A stretch of 49,968 bases of DNA, taken from assembly GCA_947625965.1 (NCBI GenBank), contig CANQQO010000005.1, positions 1 through 49,968 on the forward strand. The letters run 5' to 3'. Made by a program: the position numbers and the translations under genes. This document shows, in pieces, positions 19,247 through 28,673 of the stretch. The DNA comes from an uncultured Oscillospiraceae bacterium (GTDB lineage: Bacteria > Bacillota > Clostridia > Oscillospirales > Oscillospiraceae). Numbering within the stretch: position 1 is the stretch's first letter; each line of letters begins with the position of its first letter. The notes under the pieces are model-generated. The model was not told where the DNA came from. It was given only the letters and a program-made list of their open reading frames with translations, and did not search any database.

Positions 19247-21118
19247 TTATAGATCCAGCTTGCTGGCGGAGGCGATCTCGTTCCAGGCGTAGCTCCCCCG
19301 CAGCGCTCCGTCGGGCAGAAGGGTGTAGGGAAGGGGCGTCTCCGCCAGCGCTTCCACGGTGTCGAGCTGCCCCCGGGCGTAGGCGGTGAGCATGGCGGCG
19401 GCGGATTCCAGCCGGGCCGACTGCCCGCCCAGGCGCAGGTCGATGATCTCATAGCCGTACATTTTGTTGGTCGTGTACCACAGCTCCCGGTAGGTCAGCC
19501 GCAGCTCCTCCACGGCCTGCCGAGCCTCCAGCGCCAGGGCGGCGCAGCGTCCGGCCTCCTCCCGATCCCCGGCGCGGACGGCCTTGCCCGCCCGCTGGTG
19601 GTAGGCGCATTTTTTCGCCAGGGCCTCTGCCAGCTTGGTGTAGAAGGTCAGCAGCAGGGAAAATTCCGGGTTTTCCCGGGCGTAGCGTTCATAGTCCGCC
19701 GCCAGAGCGGCATAATGGGAGGCCATGTCCACCCCCGCCAGATCCGCCTCGTACAGCGGCACCAGGGGGTCCTGGTACAGCAGGAACTTGGCGGCGTTGA
19801 CGGGCCGGAGGGACCAGTCCTTCACCCCCGGGAGGTGATGGAACCGGGTCAGGTCCAGAAACGCCTGACTGTCGGCCCCGGTCACCGCCCGGAAACGGGC
19901 GTTGAGCTCCGCCGGGTCATAGTCGCCTGTGTAGCAGAACTCGGCGTAGAGGGCCAGACCATAGAGCATGGTCAAAAGATTGCACTCCGCTCCGTTGTCC
20001 CCCCAGGCGGCGGCGAAGACCAGGGGCACCTTGTGGGCCCGGGCCTGGCGAAGGCCGGGGAGGGCGGTCTGGAGGGTCTTTTCGTAGTGAGGGGCCGGGC
20101 CGGTCCAGGTCCAGATGCCCCCGGCGAAGGCTTTGGGGGCGGCGAAGGCCTCGTGCATGGCGAGCATCCGGTCGTAGGTGGCCTCGTCGTGGTGGTAGTA
20201 GTCCCAGTAGACCAGGGTGATGTCCTCCGGGGCCTGGGCCACCACCTCGGCGGGCACCGAGGCGGCGTCATAGTAGCCCTCGCTGGGGCTGGACAGGCGG
20301 AAATACATATCGCTCCACATCATGGCCGAGAGCCCCAGCTCCCGGACGATGGCCCCCACGTTTTTCAGATGGGTCTGCATCAGCTCGAAGGCGGGGGTGT
20401 AGGGATGGCGGTGCATATACACGCCCTTGCCCAGGAAGAACGCCTCGTCCATGCCGATGTGGATCCGCTTGGAGCGGTAGGGGGCGGAGGCGGACTCCAG
20501 CATGGCCCGGATAAAGGCCAGGCTGGCCTCGTCGCCCACCAGGAGGACCTCCTCCGTGTCCTTCATGTGGGCCATGGCGGGCCAGTGGAGGGCCCGGTTC
20601 AGATGGCCCAAGGTCTGGATGCAGGGGCACAGCTCGATGCCCAGGGCGTCGGCGTAGTCGTCCAGGGCCCGGAGCTCCGCCTTGGAAAAGCGGCCCCGGA
20701 GGTAGCCGAAGTAGGGATAGCCATCCACCTCGTAGGTGTCCTCGGTGTACATCATCCCTAGGTCCATGCCCAGCAGGGCCATTTTCCGGAAGAAATACCG
20801 AAGGGTCTCCGGCTTCAGGACCGCGTTGCGGGAGCAGTCGAACATGATGCCCAGCGTCTCGAAGCAAGGCTTCTGGACCAGGCAGACCGTCTCGCCCCAG
20901 TGCTGGGCCAGCAGAGACAGGCCCCGGAAACACTCCACGGCCTTGCCCCAGACGATGTCCGCCCCCCGGCCGTCCAGGCGAAGGGTCAGGCCCTCCCCCC
21001 TGGAGAAGCGGACGGGCAGGCCCCCGGGGGCGTTGGCGAGCCCCAGGTCCCCGGAAAGGCAGCCAAAGCCCTCCCAAAATCGGGGGGGCAGGCTGCCGGA
21101 AATTTGGATCGTTTTCAT
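19247..21118 (-). CDS. Glycoside hydrolase family 20 beta-N-acetylhexosaminidase-like
   Basis: Exo-acting hydrolase expected to release terminal hexosamine residues by substrate-assisted catalysis. 623 residues. The catalytic Asp-Glu pair is D224-E225 in HIGMDEAFF, the GH20 hallmark; MYTEDTYEVDGYPYFGYLRG and CPCIQTLGHLNRAL mark the TIM barrel. A helical C-terminal region follows from about residue 450. There is no signal peptide, so it acts on imported oligosaccharides. Two bases separate it from the following Gfo/Idh gene, indicating a tight operon. Confidence 0.88.
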   Translation of the reverse strand: MKTIQISGSLPPRFWEGFGCLSGDLGLANAPGGLPVRFSRGEGLTLRLDGRGADIVWGKAVECFRGLSLLAQHWGETVCLVQKPCFETLGIMFDCSRNAVLKPETLRYFFRKMALLGMDLGMMYTEDTYEVDGYPYFGYLRGRFSKAELRALDDYADALGIELCPCIQTLGHLNRALHWPAMAHMKDTEEVLLVGDEASLAFIRAMLESASAPYRSKRIHIGMDEAFFLGKGVYMHRHPYTPAFELMQTHLKNVGAIVRELGLSAMMWSDMYFRLSSPSEGYYDAASVPAEVVAQAPEDITLVYWDYYHHDEATYDRMLAMHEAFAAPKAFAGGIWTWTGPAPHYEKTLQTALPGLRQARAHKVPLVFAAAWGDNGAECNLLTMLYGLALYAEFCYTGDYDPAELNARFRAVTGADSQAFLDLTRFHHLPGVKDWSLRPVNAAKFLLYQDPLVPLYEADLAGVDMASHYAALAADYERYARENPEFSLLLTFYTKLAEALAKKCAYHQRAGKAVRAGDREEAGRCAALALEARQAVEELRLTYRELWYTTNKMYGYEIIDLRLGGQSARLESAAAMLTAYARGQLDTVEALAETPLPYTLLPDGALRGSYAWNEIASASKLDL

Positions 21119-21120
21119 CT

Positions 21121-22158
21121 CTATTTGACCTCCCCAAGCGGAATGGGCCGGTGCTCCTGGGAGGAGCGGTAGGCGCCCAGGACGATCTGCAGGGCCTTCC
21201 GTCCCTCCTTGGCGTCAACGAGGAGCTCTCCCTGCCCCAGAATGGCCGAGGTGAAGTTGGACACCTGTAGGATATGGCCCTGACCGCTGATCTTGGTCGG
21301 GTCGGAGCTGCCCTGGTTGTCGGAGACGCCGGAGATGTCATGGGGCATCCCCTTGTCGTCGGCTACGTCCCAGAGGAGGATCTTGTCCTCTTCCAGGATG
21401 ATGGTCCCCTCCTTGCCGCAGAGCTCCAGCCGGCGGCAGAAGCCGGAATACATACTGGTGGTGGCCTGGATGACTCCCACCGCGCCGTTGTGGAATTCCA
21501 CCACGGCGCTGAGCGTGTCCTCCACCTCGATGTTCCTGGCCAGGGTCTTGGCGCAGGCGTAGATGGTGTCGATGGGCCCGGCCAGGTATTGGAGCAGGTC
21601 CACCCCGTGGATGCCCTGGTTCATCAGAGCGCCGCCGCCGTCCATGGCCTTGGTGCCCCGCCAGGCGCCGGAGTCGTAGTAGCTCTGGCTCCGGTGGTAT
21701 TTCATGTACAGATCGGCGCAGACCAGCTTGCCCAGCACCTTCCGGTCCATGGCCCGCTTCACCTGCTGGACGGCGGGGGAGAAGCGGAGCTGGCTGATAA
21801 CGCTGACCAGCACCTTTTTTGCCTTGGCCCGGCGGATGATCTGATCGCACTCGGCCATGGTCAGGGCGATGGGCTTTTCCACCAGCACATGGCGGCCATG
21901 CTCGATGGCTTCCAGGGCGAACTGGGCGTGGAGCCCGCTGGGTGTGCAGATGCACACCGCCTGTACCTGCTCGTCGTCCCAAATTTCCTGGGTGGTGGCG
22001 TAGGCGCGGACGCCGTGTTCGCTGGCAAAGCGGGCGGTCTTCTCCGGGTCCCGTCCGTAGACACCGGAGAAAACCGCATCGGGACAGGCACGGATGGCCG
22101 CGATATGAAAATTGGAGATCATCCCGCAGCCGATGACGGCGTAATGAATCTTGTCCAT
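21121..22158 (-). CDS. Gfo/Idh/MocA-family oxidoreductase (second)
   Basis: 345 residues from the ATG at 22158, preceded by GGGAG; the frame continues upstream but there it would overlap the enolase-superfamily gene. Rossmann motif VIGCGMISNFH near the N-terminus, EKPIAL further on, and the substrate domain with GGGALMNQGIHGVDLLQYL, a typical family segment containing the conserved histidine. The closest relative in the window is the third Gfo/Idh protein (25601-26635), which shares the same GGGALMNQG segment. Substrate unknown; probably a sugar or glycoside. Confidence 0.9.
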   Translation of the reverse strand: MDKIHYAVIGCGMISNFHIAAIRACPDAVFSGVYGRDPEKTARFASEHGVRAYATTQEIWDDEQVQAVCICTPSGLHAQFALEAIEHGRHVLVEKPIALTMAECDQIIRRAKAKKVLVSVISQLRFSPAVQQVKRAMDRKVLGKLVCADLYMKYHRSQSYYDSGAWRGTKAMDGGGALMNQGIHGVDLLQYLAGPIDTIYACAKTLARNIEVEDTLSAVVEFHNGAVGVIQATTSMYSGFCRRLELCGKEGTIILEEDKILLWDVADDKGMPHDISGVSDNQGSSDPTKISGQGHILQVSNFTSAILGQGELLVDAKEGRKALQIVLGAYRSSQEHRPIPLGEVK

Positions 22159-22159
22159 T

Positions 22160-23425
22160 TTATTGCTCCCTCCAAATGCCTCCATCTTTCGCGTAGTATT
22201 CCTCCGGCAGGGGATAGAGGCCCTGCCTGGGAACCGTCCAGACCTCCCCATAGGCGGGGCTTTGACGGCAAAGCGCCCGCCAGTTTTGATAATTCTGCTC
22301 TCCGTTCGTCTCAAAAACGCCCCGTTTCAGGCCCGGCAGAGGGGCCAGCCCGGCGGCGAAGCGCTTGTTCAGCTCCACCATGGTGGGATTCACCGTCAGG
22401 TCCGCGCAGAAGCAGGGCGCTCCCCGCTCCCCGGCGGCCTGGCTCACGGCCAGGGACACGGAGACGGTCTTGGCGATGGGCTTCAAGGCCATGGCCCGGT
22501 AGCCCAGCTCCTCTATGAGGATCACGGCGTCCTCGGCGGAGTGGGCGCTCTCGTCCCCGGCCACCGTCACCGGCAGGCCGGTCACATCCCGCAGATCGCT
22601 CTCCGGGAAGGGCTCCTCCAAGAGCAGGATGCTGTCCAGGGCCCCCATTTTGTCCACCGCCTCCAGGAGCCGGACCAGCCGCTCTCTCGTGTCGTAGCGG
22701 CCGTTGGCGTCCAGGTAGTAGGCGGGGCGGCCCGATTCGGTCCAGGGAGTCTCCAGAGTGGACAGAAGTCCATGGAGACGGGCCAGCCGCTGAATATCCC
22801 AGGCGAGCATCTCCTCCGGGTCGTTCCGGCCCCCGGGGTTGGCGCCGATCTTGATCTTGAAGAGGAAACAGCCCTTGGCCGCCAGGTCCAGGACCTGCTC
22901 CTCCGAGGTGCCGTAGGACACCAGGGGGATGCTCCCCAGCGCCGCCTGCCTGCCGCCCACATAGGCGGAGTAGGGAGCGGCGAGGGTCCCGAAATCCGGG
23001 TCCCCCAGGGTCCCGCGATACAGCTTCCAAAGGGCCCAGTCCACCCCCGTCAGGGCGTTCAGGGCGAAGGTGGTCCGAAGCCGCTGGTTTTCCGTGAGCC
23101 GCCGGCCCATCGCCAGGACCTCTGGCAGGAGCTTTTCCAGCATGACCGGCGGGGCCTCCAGGGCCATGCCGGGGAGCAGGGACAGGGCGTACCGGGTCAG
23201 GGCCAGCATTTTCTCATTGCCCGCGGTCTGCCCCAGCCGGGCGAAGACCGCCGCGTCGCTCCAAAGGACGCTCTGGACGCTCTGCCCCGAGGCGGACCGC
23301 CCGGCATCGGTGGACACCCGGCAGGTCACCTGCCAGAGCTCCGTCAGGCTGCCCCCCTTGAAGCCGAAGCCGGTTTTCAGAGGCTCGGCGTTCCAGGTCA
23401 GGCCGGCGGATGTGATCTTTTCCAT
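22160..23425 (-). CDS. Enolase-superfamily enzyme, muconate-lactonizing/racemase type
   Basis: 421 residues from the ATG at 23425, one base after the stop of the upstream gene. The barrel shows KIK at 190-192 (catalytic lysine pair), metal ligands D239 (LDANGRY), E270/E271 (LLEEPF) and D291-E292 (GDES), and a second-face lysine K315 (LKPIAK). This lysine-on-both-sides pattern is that of the muconate lactonizing subgroup (epimerases, racemases, cycloisomerases, OSB synthase). In this locus it may dehydrate or epimerise an acidic sugar made by the oxidoreductases; that is inference. Confidence 0.85.
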   Translation of the reverse strand: MEKITSAGLTWNAEPLKTGFGFKGGSLTELWQVTCRVSTDAGRSASGQSVQSVLWSDAAVFARLGQTAGNEKMLALTRYALSLLPGMALEAPPVMLEKLLPEVLAMGRRLTENQRLRTTFALNALTGVDWALWKLYRGTLGDPDFGTLAAPYSAYVGGRQAALGSIPLVSYGTSEEQVLDLAAKGCFLFKIKIGANPGGRNDPEEMLAWDIQRLARLHGLLSTLETPWTESGRPAYYLDANGRYDTRERLVRLLEAVDKMGALDSILLLEEPFPESDLRDVTGLPVTVAGDESAHSAEDAVILIEELGYRAMALKPIAKTVSVSLAVSQAAGERGAPCFCADLTVNPTMVELNKRFAAGLAPLPGLKRGVFETNGEQNYQNWRALCRQSPAYGEVWTVPRQGLYPLPEEYYAKDGGIWREQ

Positions 23426-23426
23426 G

Positions 23427-24410
23427 TCAGGCGATGGTGGCGAGCATCTCCTGCCGGACCTCTCCGGCAAGGGGCTGGCCGTTCAAGTGGCGGGTGATCT
23501 GCTCCAGGCAGAAGTCCCCCAGCTTCCGCAGGCCGTTGTTGGCCTGGCCCGCCAGATGGGGGGTCAGGATGCAGTTGGGCAGCTTCCGCAGGGGGCTGTC
23601 CAGGGCGGGGGGCTCCGGGTCCGTCACGTCCAGGCAGGCGTATTTCAGCTTCCCGGCGGAGAGGGCCTCCACCAGCGCCGCCTCGTCCACCAGGCTGCCC
23701 CGGGCGGTGTTGATGAGGACGGCCCCGTCCTTCATGGCGGCCAAGGTCTTCCGATTTACCATGTGATACGTACTCTCCAGCGCCGGGGCGTGGAGACTGA
23801 GGACGTCGCTTCTGGCGAAGACCTCCTCCAGCTCCACCTTCCGCGCGCCTGCCTGGGCCATGGCCTCGGCCCCCACCAGGGGATCGTAGGCGATGACCTC
23901 CACGTCGAAGGCCCGCAGCAGCTCCGCGTAGTGTTTTCCCGCCAGTCCAAACCCCACGATGCCCACGGTGATGTCGTAGAGCTCCGTGACGCCCTCGTGG
24001 CCCCAGCCCCCGGCGTGGACGGCCTCGTTCAGGGCGAAGAAGTTTTTGGCGGCGGCGATGGTCAGACCCAGGGCCGTCTCGGACACCCCGGTGCTCAGCA
24101 CCTGGGCGGCGGAGACGATGCGGACGCCCCGGCGATACATCTCCTCGGTGACGATGCTCTTGACGCTGCCGGCGGCGTGGGCGACCAGCTTCAGGTCCGG
24201 GGCCAGGTCCAGCAGCTCCGCCGTCATGGCGGGGCTGCCCCAACTGGTGACGGCGTAGCTCGCCCCCCGGATGAGGGCTTTGGCGTTTTCCAATTCGTTT
24301 CCCTGGGTCAGATTGACGGCCACCTCGCCCAGGGCCCGGAAACCGGCCTCCGCTTTTGGACGGATGATCTTCGGATAGACGATCTGATCCGGAAGCAGGG
24401 CAATTTTCAT
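23427..24410 (-). CDS. D-2-hydroxyacid dehydrogenase family protein
   Basis: 327 residues from the ATG at 24410, which has GAGGAGGAG upstream. NAD-binding motif IVGFGLAGKHYAE, catalytic arginine in NTARGSLVDE, and catalytic histidine in LTPHLAGQANNG. The annotation phosphoglycerate dehydrogenase would be a guess; the substrate is a 2-keto or 2-hydroxy acid. First gene of the minus arm, read from the promoter at 24466-24494 and likely controlled by the divergent AraC protein. Confidence 0.9.
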   Translation of the reverse strand: MKIALLPDQIVYPKIIRPKAEAGFRALGEVAVNLTQGNELENAKALIRGASYAVTSWGSPAMTAELLDLAPDLKLVAHAAGSVKSIVTEEMYRRGVRIVSAAQVLSTGVSETALGLTIAAAKNFFALNEAVHAGGWGHEGVTELYDITVGIVGFGLAGKHYAELLRAFDVEVIAYDPLVGAEAMAQAGARKVELEEVFARSDVLSLHAPALESTYHMVNRKTLAAMKDGAVLINTARGSLVDEAALVEALSAGKLKYACLDVTDPEPPALDSPLRKLPNCILTPHLAGQANNGLRKLGDFCLEQITRHLNGQPLAGEVRQEMLATIA

Positions 24411-24454
24411 GATTCTCCTCCTCACGATTCCTGTTGAAAAGACAGTTCCACCTT

Positions 24455-24476
24455 TGTGTATACGTAGTATATCACA
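24455..24476. promoter_or_regulatory. Candidate operator of the sugar locus
   Basis: Near-palindrome TGTGTATAC - GTA - GTATATCACA covers the -10 of the minus-arm promoter. The segment ATATCAC (24469-24475) recurs at 24521-24527, 52 bp away or close to five helical turns, as AraC-type half-sites often do. Confidence 0.45.
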
Positions 24477-24494
24477 CTCGTGGGCAAATGTCTT
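24466..24494 (-). promoter_or_regulatory. Promoter of the minus-arm sugar operon
   Basis: Minus strand: -35 AAGACA (24489-24494), 17 bp, -10 TATACT (24466-24471). The weak -35 fits a need for an activator. Confidence 0.55.
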
Positions 24495-24558
24495 TGGATT
24501 TTATTTTTTGCAGTTTGCACATATCACGAAAATTCAAAAAAAGTTTTTTTAGAGGTAG

Positions 24559-24587
24559 TTTACAAATAAGGTTATTTGTGCTATACT
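24559..24587 (+). promoter_or_regulatory. Promoter of the AraC-family gene
   Basis: -35 TTTACA (24559-24564), 17 bp, -10 TATACT (24582-24587). Transcription would begin near 24594, which argues against the ATG at 24592 as the start codon. Confidence 0.7.
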
Positions 24588-24627
24588 AAAAATGCCGGAT
24601 TCTAGGATTGGAAAGGAAGCGTCCATT

Positions 24628-25509
24628 GTGTACGAGTTTAACGTGTTATGGTCGGGCAAGTATTTCCAATACTGGGAAAACGAACCCCATAGTCACAGTT
24701 ATTATCAGATCATAGCGGTGGTGAAAAGCGGCGGACGGATCACCCTGGGGGAGGAGACGGTGGAAATGCAGGACCGTCAAGTCATCCTCATCCAGCCCCA
24801 CATGATCCACGCCATTACCAAGGCGGACCAGGACCCCCAGCCCCAGCTCATGGACATCAAATTCACCGTTTCGGACGAGCAGCTCGCCCGGGATTTGAGC
24901 CGCCTGCCGGCCTTTCTGGACGTGGACTTCGGAAGATTTCAATATTATTTTGACCATATCCTGCGGGAGAGCGCCCAGGCCGCGCCCTATAGCTACAACT
25001 GCGTCTGCTATTACTTCGGCCTGACCCTGGTACTTCTTCTGCGCTCCCAGCGGCCCCAGACGGGCCTGCCCAGACCCGCCCAGCTCCAGGAGCTGCCCGC
25101 CTCCGGACACATTACCGGGGTGGATATGTCGGCCGTCGTCCGCTTCATTCAGGACAATTACATCACCCCCATCAATCTGGACGACCTGGCAAAGGTGGCC
25201 AACGTCAGCAAGAGCACCCTGATCCTGGCCTTCAAGCAGTCCATGAACACCACCCCCAACAAGTACATCAACTATGTCCGCCTGGGCAAGGCCAAGGAGC
25301 TGCTCCTGACCACCAACTCCAATATCGGCGAGATCTCGGAGATGGTGGGCTTCCAGAGCCTCCACTATTTCAGCCGCTATTTCAAGAATCACGAGCAGGT
25401 CTCCCCGGTGGAGTACCGGCAGAGGTATTCCAGCTCCCGGTTCTACACCTACCGCCAGCCCATCGGCCTGCCGGAAACGGTACTCCATCCGGAGAAAAAG
25501 GAACATTAG
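24628..25509 (+). CDS. AraC-family transcriptional regulator
   Basis: 294 residues if it starts at the GTG at 24628, which has AAAGGAAG eight bases upstream; the in-frame ATG at 24592 overlaps the expected start of transcription. The N-terminal half is a cupin-like ligand domain (HSHSYYQIIAVVKSGG, QVILIQPHMIH). The C-terminal half is a double helix-turn-helix (INLDDLAKVANVSKSTL..., NIGEISEMVGFQSLHYFSRYFK). It sits between the two arms of the hexosamine/glycoside locus and very probably activates one or both in response to a sugar. Confidence 0.9.
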   Translation: MYEFNVLWSGKYFQYWENEPHSHSYYQIIAVVKSGGRITLGEETVEMQDRQVILIQPHMIHAITKADQDPQPQLMDIKFTVSDEQLARDLSRLPAFLDVDFGRFQYYFDHILRESAQAAPYSYNCVCYYFGLTLVLLLRSQRPQTGLPRPAQLQELPASGHITGVDMSAVVRFIQDNYITPINLDDLAKVANVSKSTLILAFKQSMNTTPNKYINYVRLGKAKELLLTTNSNIGEISEMVGFQSLHYFSRYFKNHEQVSPVEYRQRYSSSRFYTYRQPIGLPETVLHPEKKEH

Positions 25510-25513
25510 CCAT

Positions 25514-25556
25514 CCCCGCCCCAAAACCGCGCCCGGCTCGGGGCGGGGGCATTTTC
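25514..25556 (+). terminator. Terminator after the AraC gene
   Basis: Stem CCCCGCCCC (25514-25522) with GGGGCGGGG (25540-25548) and TTTT at 25552-25555. I see no strong promoter in the 45 bp before the next gene, so read-through may feed the plus arm. Confidence 0.75.
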
Positions 25557-25600
25557 GCTGTCATTACCGCGGAAAAGCGTCCGCGTAAGGAGGATATTGT

Positions 25601-26635
25601 ATGAATTTTGGCATTATAGGCTGCGGCGTCATCGCCTTTACCCACGCCAGCGCCTTAAAGCAGCTCAAGGAGGACGACTGCCGCCTCTACGGCTGCTGCG
25701 ACACGGACCGGGAAAAGGCGGAGACCTTCGCCCGGGACCACGGCGTGGCAAAGGTCTACCCGGACTACCACGCCATGCTTGCCGACCCGGACATCGACAT
25801 CGTCTGCGTCTGCGTCCCCAGCGGCCTCCACGGCCAGGTGGTGATGGACGCCGCCCGGGCGGGGAAGGCCATCGTCTGCGAAAAGCCCATGGAGATCACC
25901 CCGGAAAAAATCGAGGAGGTCACCCGGGTGGTCCGGGAGTGCGGCGTGAAGATGCAGTGCATTTTTCAGCGGCGGCTCATGCCCGTGGCCATCGCTCTGA
26001 AGGACCTGATCGCCCAGGGGGCCCTGGGCCGGATCTGCATGGCTGAGGCCCGGCTCAACTACTACCGGGATCAGGCGTACTACAACAGCGCCGGCTGGCG
26101 GGGCACTTGGGACTTGGACGGCGGCGGCGCCCTGATGAACCAGGGCGTCCACGGCATCGACCTGATCCTCTGGATGCTGGGCGGCCGAATCGACACCCTC
26201 TACGGCCGCGCCGCCACCCTCTGCCGGGACATCCCCGTGGAGGACACCGCCGCCGCCCTGATCCGGATGGAAGACGGGGCCCTGTGCGTCATCGAGGGGG
26301 CCACCACCGCCTACCCTGGCTATTCCAGCACCTTCACCGTCTACGGGGAGAAGGGCACCGTCAGCTTTGACGACCAGCACATCATCGCCTGGGACTTTAT
26401 CGATGAGGGCAGCGCCCCGCCCCGGCCCGATCTGGGCTCCGAAGTGGTGGGCGGCGCGAAAAACCCCATCGACATCGGCATCTATGGACACATCTGCCTG
26501 CTGCGGGACATCGCCCAGGCGGTCCGGGAGGACCGGGCCCCCATGCTGCCCCCCGAGGAGGCGGCCCTGGCGGTGAAGGTCATCTGTGCCGTGTACGAGT
26601 CCACCCGGACGGGGCTGCCGGTGAAGTTCCAATGA
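25601..26635 (+). CDS. Gfo/Idh/MocA-family oxidoreductase (third)
   Basis: 344 residues. Rossmann motif GCGVIAFTHA, catalytic-region EKPMEI, and substrate-domain segment GGGALMNQGVHGIDLILWML shared with the second family member. AAGGAGG precedes the ATG. It overlaps the epimerase-like gene by 4 bp. Pairing of a Gfo/Idh oxidase with an AP-endonuclease-2-type TIM barrel is also seen in 3-keto-glycoside cleavage systems, so it may oxidise a glycoside (inference). Confidence 0.9.
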   Translation: MNFGIIGCGVIAFTHASALKQLKEDDCRLYGCCDTDREKAETFARDHGVAKVYPDYHAMLADPDIDIVCVCVPSGLHGQVVMDAARAGKAIVCEKPMEITPEKIEEVTRVVRECGVKMQCIFQRRLMPVAIALKDLIAQGALGRICMAEARLNYYRDQAYYNSAGWRGTWDLDGGGALMNQGVHGIDLILWMLGGRIDTLYGRAATLCRDIPVEDTAAALIRMEDGALCVIEGATTAYPGYSSTFTVYGEKGTVSFDDQHIIAWDFIDEGSAPPRPDLGSEVVGGAKNPIDIGIYGHICLLRDIAQAVREDRAPMLPPEEAALAVKVICAVYESTRTGLPVKFQ

Positions 26636-27504
26636 GACTTGCCTACATCACCGACGAGGCCACCCAGGACCTGCGGGAGGCCGCGGCTTTCGCCAGGGCC
26701 CAGGGCATGGCGGGGGTGGAGCTGAGAAGCGTGGAGGACGTCCCCATCGATCAGATCCCCCCCAGGCGCCTCCGGGAGTACCGGGCGCTTTTGGACGGGG
26801 AGGGGCTGACGGCTTGCGATCTGGCCAGTTCCTTTTATAAATGTGCCCTCCGGGCGGCGGGTTCCGAGCTGGACAAGCTGAAGCGCCTCTGCGACGGGGC
26901 GGATATTCTGGGCTGCGAAACCATCCGGGGCTTTGCCTTCTTCGCCGAGGGCGTTCCCCAGGTGACGGAGGCGGTGGTAGACGCGTTCGGTCCCGCCCGG
27001 GAGATTTTGAAAGACCGGGGCAAGCGCCTCCTTTTGGAGGCGGACCCCAGCGTGAACACCCCCAACCACGCCTCCCTGGGGGCGCTGCTGGGGCGGCTCA
27101 ACGCCCCGGAATTCGGGGCCATCTATGATCCCGGCAACGACCTCTACGACCCGGGCCGGGAGCGGCCCTACCCCGAGGGGTATCTGGCGGTGAAGCCCTG
27201 GCTGGCCCATGTCCACATCAAGGACGCGTGGATCAACGCCGCCGGAGAGCCGGAGTGCGTGAAGATCGGCACGGGGTGGGTGGACTACCCCGGCTTGCTC
27301 CGGGCCCTGCTGGCCGACGGTTACGACGGCTGGCTGTCCCTGGAGACCCACTACCGGGCGGGCGCCTCCATCTCCGAGGCGCTGATGCGCCAGCCCGGCG
27401 GCGCGGCCTTCTCCCAGGGGGGCCTGGCCGCCACGGCGGAGAGCGCCGCCGCCCTCCGGTCCCTGCTGGACCGGGCAAAGGAGGAAGTCCCATGCGCCAA
27501 GTGA
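26632..27504 (+). CDS. Sugar phosphate isomerase/epimerase-like TIM-barrel protein
   Basis: 290 residues of the AP_endonuclease_2/xylose-isomerase-like fold. Candidate metal ligands appear in the expected order: Glu in LLLEADPSVNTPN, Asp/Asn in IYDPGNDLY, His in AHVHIKDAW and Glu in LSLETHYR. Members act as keto-sugar isomerases, epimerases, dehydratases or 3-keto-glycoside lyases. It is coupled by overlaps to the Gfo/Idh gene before it (4 bp) and the NagA-like gene after it (13 bp). Confidence 0.87.
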   Translation: MRLAYITDEATQDLREAAAFARAQGMAGVELRSVEDVPIDQIPPRRLREYRALLDGEGLTACDLASSFYKCALRAAGSELDKLKRLCDGADILGCETIRGFAFFAEGVPQVTEAVVDAFGPAREILKDRGKRLLLEADPSVNTPNHASLGALLGRLNAPEFGAIYDPGNDLYDPGRERPYPEGYLAVKPWLAHVHIKDAWINAAGEPECVKIGTGWVDYPGLLRALLADGYDGWLSLETHYRAGASISEALMRQPGGAAFSQGGLAATAESAAALRSLLDRAKEEVPCAK

Positions 27505-28664
27505 TCGAAAACGTCCGCCTGGTCCAGGGGGACGTCCAGCGCCGGGACCTGATCCTCCGGGACGATCGGATCGAGGAGATCCTCCCGGTGGGTCAGGCGG
27601 AGAAGGGCCTGCCCCGCTTCAACGGGGAGGGCCTCTATCTGTCCCACGGTTTTGTGGACATCCACCTCCACGGCGGAGGCGGGGCCGACTTCATGGACGG
27701 CACCGAGGAGGCGTGGCGGACCGCCGCCGCCCTCCATCTGCGCCACGGCACCACCTGCATGACGCCGACCACCCTCTCCGCCACCCGGGAGGAGCTGCTG
27801 CGGGCGTTCGACATTTTCTACCGCTGCCGCGCCGACCTGGGGGACGGGGCCCGGCTGCTGGGCCTCCATTTGGAGGGACCCTACTTTTCCCCCGCCCAGG
27901 CGGGGGCCCAGGACCCCAGCCAGCTTCGGAATCCGGACCCCGCCGAGTGCGCCGAGATCTTGGAGCGGTGCCCGGACATCCTCCGCTGGTCCCTGGCGCC
28001 GGAGCTGCCGGGGGCCCTGGACCTGGGCCGGGAGCTGAAAGCGAGAGGCATTACCGCCGCCATCGGCCACAGCGACGCCACCTATGCCCAGGTGGTATCG
28101 GCGGTGGAGGCGGGCTATACCCATGTGACCCACCTCTATTCCGGCTGCTCCACCATCACCCGGCAGGGCGGCTTCCGCCGGGGCGGCGTGGTGGAGGCGG
28201 CCTACGTCCTGCCCCAGCTCACCAGTGAGATCATCGCCGACGGCTGCCACCTGCCCCCGGAGCTGCTGCAAATGGCCTACCGGTTCATCGGCCCCAAGCG
28301 CCTGTGCCTGATCACCGACGCCATGCGCGCCGCAGGCCAGACCGAGGGGGAGAGCATCCTGGGCAGCCTGGGGCAGGGCCAGCGGGTCATTATCGAGGAC
28401 GGGGTGGCGAAAATGCCGGACAGGACCGCCTTTGCCGGTTCGATCTGCACCGCCGACCGGCTGGTGCGGAACATGATCCGCCTGGCGGGGGCGACCCTGC
28501 CGGAGGCTGTGGAAATGATGACCCAGACCCCCGCCCGGGTGATCGGCAAGCAGGATGTGACCGGCACTGTGGCCCCCGGACGGAAGGCGGATCTGGTCCT
28601 TTTTGACGAGGACATCAATGTCCGCCGGGTCTGGACGGACGGGATCGTCCGCTATGAATGTTAG
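27492..28664 (+). CDS. nagA: N-acetylglucosamine-6-phosphate deacetylase-like protein
   Basis: Amidohydrolase expected to deacetylate GlcNAc-6-phosphate. 390 residues from the ATG at 27492 (AAAGGAGG upstream), overlapping the previous gene by 13 bp. H58 and H60 lie in DIHLHGGGG, then HLEGPYFSP, the histidine of AIGHSDATY, the histidine of VTHLYSGCS and the aspartate of LITDAMR complete the metal and catalytic set. The segment after THL is YSGCST where classical NagA proteins read FNAM, so substrate preference may differ. Followed by a NagB-like gene, giving a deacetylase-deaminase pair. Confidence 0.87.
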   Translation: MRQVIENVRLVQGDVQRRDLILRDDRIEEILPVGQAEKGLPRFNGEGLYLSHGFVDIHLHGGGGADFMDGTEEAWRTAAALHLRHGTTCMTPTTLSATREELLRAFDIFYRCRADLGDGARLLGLHLEGPYFSPAQAGAQDPSQLRNPDPAECAEILERCPDILRWSLAPELPGALDLGRELKARGITAAIGHSDATYAQVVSAVEAGYTHVTHLYSGCSTITRQGGFRRGGVVEAAYVLPQLTSEIIADGCHLPPELLQMAYRFIGPKRLCLITDAMRAAGQTEGESILGSLGQGQRVIIEDGVAKMPDRTAFAGSICTADRLVRNMIRLAGATLPEAVEMMTQTPARVIGKQDVTGTVAPGRKADLVLFDEDINVRRVWTDGIVRYEC

Positions 28665-28673
28665 GAGAACGCT

